From Melitaea cinxia (Eukaryota; Arthropoda; Insecta; Lepidoptera; Nymphalidae), in assembly GCF_905220565.1 (NCBI RefSeq), contig NC_059399.1, positions 10,716,501-10,780,500 on the forward strand: 64,000 nucleotides of DNA. The letters are read 5' to 3'. Both the position numbers and the translations under genes were made by a program. This document shows positions 56,291-64,000 of the stretch, piece by piece; position 1 is the first letter of the stretch; each line of letters begins with the position of its first letter. Under the pieces are notes generated by a model, which was given only the letters and a program-made list of their open reading frames with translations, ran no database searches and was not told where the DNA came from.

Positions 56291-57744
56291 ATGATAATCA
56301 TATAAGTTTAAACATAAAAGCCTGTTAATAAAATAGCATACTTATAAAAATATTTTAATATAATTGTATTTTTTAGTTACAGTTAGAATTTTTGATCTCA
56401 AGACGTAGTTAACCGAATACCAAAATAGTTTTAGCACAAAAAAACGCTTATTGGGATATATATGGTTCAAAACTATCATTCTAATTGTTTCATTCTCTTA
56501 AATAAATGATTGTTATATTCGACAATTTTTTTTTAAATATAATAATAGCAAATAAAAATGAATATATTTGTAATGTATATAATATAAGCGCAAATTTCGC
56601 AGAAACACTGTCACGCAGTTGGCGTGTTAAGAAATTGTAAAGCGATTTGGTCCAAAATAAATAATTTAGTATTTATTATTATAATTTCATTAAACAACTT
56701 CTATTGTTTATGAAGATAGTTTTGTCAAATCATTTAGAAATCGAATAGCAGTTTAAACGACCAATCACTGAAATTCACGCTCAAACTATTGTATTCAATT
56801 ATTCAGTCGAGCATAATCAAGCGACGCCTTCGTCATCGTTTGTTTTATTTATGATTCGATATCATACATATTGTAAGTAATGATAGTAAGTAGCATACAA
56901 TAATTCTTTAAATTAATTAGTGGGGAGCGTTTAAGATAAGTTTCAATGGCAGTTTTGGCACAGCGCCACGTTAAAAGGCTAATCGTTGTGCCAGGTGGCT
57001 AAAATTTAGGCTATACATCGATCATGTCGAAACAGTCGACATTAATATTTTGATAATTGGCTAAAGAAAATATAACACTAATTCAATAATTTTGTATAGT
57101 TTTAAGATCTAAGATTACATAGCATACTTACGAATCGGTGGTATCATTATGTAAATACAAAATTTTCATAATTATACAATTTGCGTAACGAGCTTGGCGA
57201 GTTACGATTTTTGTTAAACATTAAATTAAAAAAATACAATGATCATAATATTACATTTTTTGTATTTTTTACTGACTTATAAAAGCAAGTTTTTACAATT
57301 CAACTGCATTTTTTTATTTGAATTGAATAGGTAAGTATTAACGTTGAATGAATAAAAATTCAAAAAGTACTATACTATCAAACAACACTCATCTTGTCTT
57401 AGTGTTCTACGGCACGGAGCTAGTGAAAAAAATAGTTTTTCATACTTATTTTATTCAAAAATAGAATATTTAATAATACAACTGAAGTGTAACAATAAAT
57501 ACAAAATGTAATTAAGAATTGGTTTCTTTTTCGTACGTAATAATGCCTTTCTTCATTGTACGATTCCCGTGAAGAGTAAACATACATACCTATTAATATT
57601 TAAACACCTCTACTCTTACTTGACTCTTACTTCACAGACAGGTTTTAACGAATTGTGAACGAAAAAAAATAAAATTGAATTTATCAAATATGCAATAGCA
57701 TCCATGCTTAAAGTAATTTATCTAAAAGTATCAGAAGATGACGG
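56291..57744. other. AT-rich spacer
   Basis: A GGCACAGCGCCACGTTAAAA patch lies near 56956. No gene recognised. Confidence 0.5.
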
Positions 57745-57773
57745 TTCCATGTCTGATATTTTATTCAAACTCC

Positions 57774-57893
57774 TTCTCTGTTAAAGCTGTACAGCTTTGG
57801 AACAATCTTCCTCTTTCTATTAGGCAAGCTCAATCTCTATTCTGTTTTAAAAAATATCTAAAGGCTCATTTTTTGTCCCTAAATAACTGTTAA
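57774..57893 (+). pseudogene. C-terminus of a CR1-like LINE polymerase
   Basis: 39 codons read FSVKAVQLWNNLPLSIRQAQ, then SLFCFKKYLKAHFLSLNNC and TAA. The pattern 'F..A..LWN.LP..IR....F..FK..LK' is the classic end of CR1/L2-group reverse transcriptases. The frame is lost immediately upstream (about 57770), so this is a 5'-truncated insertion. Its own 3' UTR follows and matches the tails at 5812, 10230, 14900 and 45770, which identifies their source. Confidence 0.75.
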
Positions 57894-58011
57894 ATATCAT
57901 CTTCGCAATGTATTATGTTGTATTTGTGTATGTAGTATATATGGTGTGTGTATGAAGTAATGTATATGTAGTGTTTATATAAATGTATAATTATGTGTGT
58001 ATATATATGTA

Positions 58012-58057
<46 letters not shown>

Positions 58058-58305
58058 TATATGTAGTATATTTACTTATTTTTATATCATATAGCTTGTA
58101 AACTCCATGCCAATTCTTTATCAACTATTTGTAAACTTCCCTACCGCTTCTCATTTTATATGCCCTGTCCTATATACCCTAAGGTTGTCTGGAAGAAATC
58201 GCTCTTAGCGATAAGACCGCCTTTGTACATCTTTCTTCGTATGTATCCCTTTTTGTAACATTTCTTTGTACTGTACAATAAAGAGTATTTATTATTATTA
58301 TATTC
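57894..58305 (+). repeat. CR1-like LINE 3' UTR with hairpin and (TTA)n tail
   Basis: TGTA/TATA-rich sequence and an (AT)n run (about 58013-58053) lead to AAGGTTGTCTGGAAGAAATC. The hairpin ATCGCT-CTT-AGCGAT (58198-58212), AAGACCGCCTTTGTACATC, GTACAATAAAGAG and (TTA)n follow. The hairpin and AATAAA are the constant parts of the family. Confidence 0.75.
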
Positions 58306-59222
58306 TTAACTTTTAATATCACATGAATATGTTAATATAAAGTACTTAACATAGCGAATGTAGTATTAGGTATTGTGTTCACTGAGGAGTCATAGAGAGA
58401 TTACAATGTATTCACATAATTACTTTTAGAATACTTTATTTTATAAACACGTTCTTAGTGTCGGAGCTACTATTTCTTACTTCACCAAAATACAAATTTA
58501 TAAGACATATCAGGATAACTGAATTAATTTAGAATTATTAAAATTAATTTGCTTTTCTTTCTGATGAATTATTTTTTCATAAAATTAATTGATTCAGTAT
58601 TAATTTACGTTCATTTATTCTAAATTTTATTTTTATTTTCTTTTGATAACGTGAAATTGTATCAAAATTCAAATAAACTAAAAGGTTAGTAAATTCAAAT
58701 TTTATCTTAAAATTAATTCTTTAAAAACATTTCATTACCATTATGGATTCGCAGAATATAGCAGTTTAAATATGATTTTATATTATAATATTCTAATGTT
58801 TACGCTAATTTTACTCATTATAATGTCGTCCCGTGACCATGGTTGTTGTAAAGTATCCGAATTGGGTATGTAAAAAACTTCTTCTAATCCTAAGAAGTGG
58901 TTTAATTATAATTTCATATTTTACATTTTTTTTTATATTTTAAATTTTCATTTTTAAATATTTATTTACAGAAACATAATAAGACTGGAAAGTTTGTTTT
59001 AATGCGCTAATATAGGAAAAGAAAACCATTTTCATTTTTTGCGTTATTTAACCTATATAATGAGGAAGGCTAAAGGAAATCACGTCATGGCTCATAGAAG
59101 CGGCAAATAGCCATAAATGTCAACCAATCTTATACACGTAGATCGTTCAACTTATCTTGGCGCGTGGTTCCATGTATGCGCGAACTTGTAATTAACTAAC
59201 CTTAATTTCTTGTAGTACATAT
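58306..59222. other. AT-rich spacer
   Basis: A GCGCGTGGTTCCATGTATGC patch at about 59160 has no frame; nothing else. Confidence 0.5.
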
Positions 59223-59665
59223 AATTTTGTTTACTCGCAAACAAAAAAAAAAAAAAAACGAAAAAAAGACGAAAATATAGTCAAGTAAATACGCATTATT
59301 AGAGACAACTCAAAAAGTACTCAACAGATCTCAATCAAATTAATGTAACTAGGTGACAAGTAACCAGTTTTTGATTAAAGAAAGAATCATCAAAATTTGC
59401 AGACCCAGTAAAAAGTTATGAGGTATAATACAAAATAGGTCGACGAAAAAATAGTCAAGTAAATACAAGTTGTTAGAAATAACTCAAAAAGTTATGATTA
59501 GATCTCGATTAAATATAAGTAAGACTCAATGACAAGCAAGATATTTCGATTAAAAAAATAATTATTCAAGTCGGTCAAACCCGTAAAAAGTTATAAGGTA
59601 ACACTCAAAAATAAAAGAATCGAGAAGAAGAATTCAGAATCTCCTCCTTCTTGGAAGTCGGTTAA
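59223..59665 (+). mobile_element. Family E retroposon, diverged
   Basis: Head AATTTTGTTTACTCGCAAAC with an expanded A-run, two modules each ending in CCCAGTAAAAAGTTATGAGG- or CCCGTAAAAAGTTATAAGG-like sequence, tail CTTCTTGGAAGTCGGTTAAG. Older than most copies. Confidence 0.75.
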
Positions 59666-61136
59666 GAAAGTAAAAGTTATTTTGATGCAAATTCGAAAAA
59701 GTAGTGAAAATGCATCTTTTTGCATAAATTTATATTTAACTGTAACTCTTGACACGCAGTTAATGTATCTAATACAGCTTAACACAACAATACCGTGCGT
59801 TAAGATAACTTGGAATATCCATACAAGAATCGAAATTCCACACTAATAGCGTAGGACCTCTAGAAATAAAACATTACAATAATATGCGTGTCTTTATAAT
59901 AAAAAAGCCTATCAATTCTATACCTACTAAGTAATCCTTTTTATTTATGTAATAACAAATAAACATATCTTAACTCAATTGTAAGATAAATATGTCTTCA
60001 AATCAAAAATGTATGTTATAAGCAAATAATCTGCTGTTCAGTACGAGATCATTTCAAATGATTGTAATGATTTATTATCCGGTTTTTATTACACACACCA
60101 AATATTGGAAGAATATGAATACTAAAGATATTGAATTGTTAGTTTTGGTAGTTTTGCATATTTAAATAAACAAAATAAAATGTGTCGTGACTAACAACTT
60201 ACAAGACTTATGGAAAGCATAATTTTACGATGTCACTGATCGTCTCCAGATCAATCCAGATATCTTATGGAATTGTGTATGTTATTTAAACTTTGTTGAA
60301 TGAATCGACGTCCCCTTCTCATTCCAAAACTTATTTCCAATTTTTGTCGAATTACTTTCGTAATTTTTACCAACCAAAAATTCCTTCTTGTGTAAATTTG
60401 ATCCATTTTAATCAAATTTTTGCTGTTTTAAAAGATGTGGTCGCCTATACACATAATCTTGTAAGATCGTTGTAATGATGCAGATACTACACCATTAATC
60501 TTGATAAGCGGATCCATTTCGAGCTCATCCGAAGGTCGATTTAGATAAGAAGAATAGGCAAATATTGCATTACATGAAAGAGTAATTGATATAATAGTTA
60601 TTTGTTTATATATGTATATAGTATTTATCAATTTGAAATAGTCTGTTTTTAGTTGTTTTTTTTTTTCTTATAATATTTTATTAAAACTGCTCCTTGATTC
60701 GCAGTTTTCAGATGTGGGTTTAAAGGCTCTATATTACTTTCACTTTGTCAGCCTTAATTTAACACATTGTAGTTACTTGTGCTACTAATAACAACTACGT
60801 AAAGTTGTAAAGTTAAGTAACGGAAAGTACATAATACTTTAAGACAACTGGTTTATACAAAATTGTACGTAATTTGTTACATCAAAAGTAACAAACATGT
60901 CATTAGTGACACACGTCTTTCTGTGTAACGAAAATAAAATCATTCAAAACAAAGCTCTCAAATTGATCGTTTTCCAAGTCGTTTGGTACATACATGTACT
61001 TATATTGTATATATAAATTTAAATTACTTCAGGGTGAATATATTTTCTTTACTAAGTTGTTCGAGTACACATTAGAAAAGGAGAGGATTTGTGCTAAAGT
61101 TACAAAATGTATATAGGGCATACAAGGAGTCTTTAC
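59666..61136. other. AT-rich spacer or intron
   Basis: If the CpG-rich exon at 61137 is real, this is the start of its intron. A 60-codon plus-strand ORF near 60293 has no recognisable content. Confidence 0.45.
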
Positions 61137-61320
61137 CTGAGGTTGAGACAAGGGCTGAAGCGAGCGCGGAAGCGGCGGCGGGCGGCGTCGGGCCGCGGTG
61201 CGCGTGTGGCCGCGCTTGCCAACCGAATGTGACTGCCGCCACCGCCGCCGCCGCTCGCCGCGCTTTGCCCGGTCCGCGCTTATCGCCCGCCACCACTATG
61301 CACTCTACTACGATAACGAT
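61137..61320 (-). promoter_or_regulatory. CpG-rich probable first exon and promoter
   Basis: A sharply bounded GC-rich island with CGCCGCCGC repeats lies in AT-rich DNA. On the minus strand it ends GTCTCAACCTCAG followed by GTAAAGACTC, a near-ideal donor. It is open in the minus frame (alanine-rich translation), but no ATG opens that frame, so it is more likely a 5' UTR exon of a gene extending toward lower coordinates. The plus strand is also open but lacks splice signals of this quality. No following exon is recognised in the window. Confidence 0.5.
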
Positions 61321-61558
61321 TTAAATCCCTTAAATTGCCATTTAATTAAAGGCTGAAATTATTACTGGATCTATCTGGAAGTTAACCCTAAGTTGTAACT
61401 GGCTATCAATTTAATTAATATCGTTTCTAGCGAAAGAAGCGTCGTTCAAATGCAGACACTTGATATTTGCTTAAATGAATTATGCATACCTGAACAGTTA
61501 AGTTAATAATGTTCTGTCACATTCAGGTCTGCTTTTTTTTAACTCTAAATATTATATT
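61321..61558. other. Possible upstream promoter flank, AT-rich
   Basis: It lies upstream of the CpG-rich exon on the minus strand. No clear core motif is seen. Confidence 0.35.
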
Positions 61559-62002
61559 GTCTATACATATAATAAAATGGTAGGAAAGTCAAAACTGTAC
61601 ATTGAATATTTTTTTAAAGAATACTTGGTGTTTGATCTACAGTCGATACCGAAGCCAAAAATATAGTTTTTAGAATTTTTGTCTGTTTGTCTGTATGTAT
61701 GTTCGAGATAAACTCAAAAAGTACTGCGTGGATTTACTTCAAATTTGGCACGAATATTATTAAGAAGTCGGGTCAACATATAGGCTACATATTATCACGC
61801 TACCTACGGGGAACGAGCAGTGAACCTTTATTTCTTCAACGCATTCTGTAACAACGTGTAATCTAACGACGCATATTTGAATGTTGTTGTTATTATGTTA
61901 ATAACTACGCTATAAGCTAGCTTCACCCTATAAATAAAGACATTCTGTAGTATATTTAGTATCAGCATTGCACCCGTGCGAATCCGGGGCGGGTCGCTAG
62001 TA
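61559..62002 (-). mobile_element. Helitron-like repeat (family G), full-length subfamily
   Basis: Plus-strand left end CTATACATATAATAAAATGG; middle TTTTTGTCTGTTTGTCTGTA and GATTTACTTCAAATTTGGCA; right end CCGGGGCGGGTCGCTAGTAC, the reversed ACTAGCGACCCGCCCCGG head. This is a widely repeated lepidopteran element in my knowledge, usually grouped with Helitron-like elements. Noncoding. Confidence 0.7.
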
Positions 62003-62479
62003 CGATATATATTAATTGTGTACATACATACATATATTTATTAGCACAACTGTACAACCATACATAAGATACTCAGCATTAAGCAGCCGCAGAAACTCGT
62101 GTAACGTTTGTTACGTTGCATTTTTAGTTAAGTTTGAAGTTTGAACATAAGACTAACTAAGCTTATTGCATTATATGCATTAAGTTTTGTAAAAATATTT
62201 GTCATACCGAAATGTATTTATAGTATTTTCTATTATTAGACACAATAATTGGCTAAAGTGAAACAAAATTTGAATCTAAGAGAATACGAACGAACGGGGA
62301 AAGGATGTTTGCAATTGTTTTTCAATCGTTAAGTAATATCAGTAATAATTAGTATGAAATACATTGTTAAGTACCTAATCATTATAGTGGGAAAAAATTA
62401 AAATATTGGTTACAACACAATTGAGTGTTAAAAATAAACAAGGTACAATGAAAATACTGAAATATGCATACGTATATGG
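62003..62479. other. AT-rich spacer
   Basis: Nothing recognised. Confidence 0.55.
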
Positions 62480-62489
62480 ATACGAGTAC

Positions 62490-62815
62490 GCTTCAGCCTG
62501 TAATATCCTGTTGCTGGGCATGGACCTTTTTTACTCATGTAGGAGAAGGATTAGAGCTTAACCCACCACGCTGCTCCAATGCGGGTTGGCGTAACGATCG
62601 CTATCAGGTGTACCTACATGATAACAACCAGGACCGACGGCTTAGCGTGCTATTCGAGGCACGGTGAGGAGACCCACAAGGACTAACAACCAGACCAGAA
62701 ATAGATATTTGTATAAACGAAAATATCCACTCCGAGTGGGAATCGATCCCGCGACCGTCGGTGTTTAGGCGCCGCCGACACGGCACATGCACCATTAAAC
62801 CAGAGCGGCCGTCAT
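62490..62815 (-). repeat. Full-length tRNA-headed SINE (family C) with 10-bp target duplication
   Basis: On the minus strand: GACGGCCGCTCTGGTTTAAT with an A-box-like TGGTTTAATGG, B box GGATCGATTCCC (about 62738-62749), then CTTGTGGGTCTCCTCACCGT, AAGCCGTCGGTCCTGGTTGT, CCGCATTGGAGCAGCGTGGT, and tail CATGCCCAGCAACAGGATAT, TACAGGCTGAAGC. ATACGAGTAC at 62480-62489 and 62816-62825 flanks it exactly. The tRNA head differs from the 25719 copy while the body is the same, so the two come from different subfamilies. Confidence 0.85.
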
Positions 62816-62825
62816 ATACGAGTAC

Positions 62826-63250
62826 GGGGAAAATCAATTCGCGCTTTTTAGTTTTTAAGAAAACATCATTATATATTCAAAATAGAAAGTTGCACAATCA
62901 GTGTTATTTCAGCTTGTCGCCGAGCAAAGCATAAATTATTAATTAGGCACCAGACCTTTCGAAAAAAGTATTTTACCACTTGATTTAACAACCAGCGCTT
63001 CCTTAATAAATGACCTCTTTTACAAACCTCTTATTTCTACTATTCTACGTGTTTGTTTAGGAAAAACTGTAATGAATTGAGAACAACCTCGAGCATACAT
63101 AAGATAATTTCATTTAAGTACTTAGTTCGTTTAAGCTTTATTTTAGTTACATCAAATTTTATTGAATATACAAACCCTTTATCAAAACGTTTAGTTTATT
63201 CTTTATGGATTTGACAGCATTTAAACTATTTTTATAGTTTCATAATTTAT

Positions 63251-63285
<35 letters not shown>

Positions 63286-64000
63286 TTTAGTAACATACTT
63301 TACTGTAATATAGTTGAATAATTTATAAATGAAAAGCTAAATACATGTTCACCCAGACAAATCCAAAAAGATGTTTTGAAATAACTCGATTTAGATTTGT
63401 CACACTAATAACTATATACCGAGTAACTGTGTAATTAAGTTACTAATAAGTGACTTTCAGCAGTGTCACGTTTTGCTCTAAACTTCGCCGACGCTAACAT
63501 AATGTACTATGACATCTAGCATATCATTAAACTTTTGAACTATCTTTGTATGGAATTTCTCATATCAATTACACTAGGAATATAAGTTGAATCGGAAGTC
63601 GGTTTGATCGGTAAAGTACATGTCCAATTTTTAAACGAAAAGCACCATAAATTTTAAAAATTAATAATTAAACTTTTAATTAGACATCTTGCTAACTGTT
63701 AAACGCGAGACTTTTAAAAAATCTTTATTTTAAGCAGTATCCTAAATTTCGTAAGAATCCTCTAAAAACATTTGAAAACTTGAACAAAAAGGTAATCGCC
63801 ACATTTATCCAACCGTTCTCAAATATTGCGCTTAGTAACATATTTCGGTATTCATTTTTATTTATATAGATATCAAATTTTTTTCTCAAACGGCGAAGAC
63901 ATAGCTCATTGCGATACAAGCTCGGAACTCTAAAAATAATCGAAGGATACGTATTCACAGCTTTTAAGCTTCTTTCGTTGCTATTGTCATTAGGTATATA
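62826..64000. other. AT-rich spacer to the window end
   Basis: A run of about 18 A lies near 63263-63281. A minus-strand ORF (63725-63958) reads basic, AT-codon-rich sequence without a domain or splice signals. No gene called. Confidence 0.5.

Overview
The window is AT-rich nuclear DNA from a higher lepidopteran (moth or butterfly). The call rests on its repeats. There are Helitron-like units headed by ACTAGCGACCCGCCCCGG, tRNA-headed SINEs ending in the tail CCTATGCCCAGCAGTGGGA, RTE, Jockey-like and CR1-like LINE 3' ends typical of Lepidoptera, and several inverted-repeat elements. Introns or intergenic spacer make up most of the sequence, and no complete multi-exon gene can be assembled from it.

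Host coding evidence is sparse. The best locus is on the minus strand at about 30.66-32.99 kb. It has a likely initiator and a 5'UTR exon (32870-32990) with a strong donor, a second exon holding a complete 116-codon acidic ORF (31859-32209), and a third exon opening at a good acceptor (31591) that carries a 239-codon Ser/Arg-rich reading frame (30661-31376) ending at a possible donor. I do not recognise either protein. Three isolated exon candidates stand out: 17504-17606 (+), 23726-23896 (-, membrane-segment-like) and a CpG-rich 61137-61320 (-) with a perfect-looking donor. A possible first exon lies at about 33600-33748 (+).

Layout. 0-2 kb: a retroposon split by another insertion, a double-CRE palindrome and two small inverted-repeat elements. 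2-9 kb: AT-rich spacer and four copies of one modular A-tailed retroposon (called family E here). 10-17 kb: CR1-like tails, a tRNA-headed SINE and two copies of a Helitron-like family (F). 17.5 kb: the isolated exon. 18-21 kb: more repeats, and a foldback element with two perfect 178-bp arms. 25-29 kb: a dense nest of a tRNA SINE with target duplications, family E split by a Helitron-like unit and a 269-bp MITE, and an RTE LINE split by a SINE. 30-33 kb: the gene locus. 34-48 kb: long empty AT-rich stretches with scattered repeats. 49.4-50.8 kb: a frameshifted Jockey-like reverse transcriptase. 51-59 kb: family E copies, a nuclease-like C-terminal retroelement fragment and a CR1-like tail. 61-63 kb: the CpG-rich exon, a Helitron-like unit and a full-length tRNA SINE.

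The repeats interact: SINEs share 3' tails with LINEs in the same window, which suggests borrowed retrotransposition machinery. I see no tRNA, rRNA, CRISPR or viral gene, and no convincing new biological system. The most noteworthy signals are the perfect foldback arms, a covarying hairpin in the CR1-like tails, the shared LINE/SINE tails and the two-ORF minus-strand locus. Family letters A-H are local labels, and all calls were made by eye.
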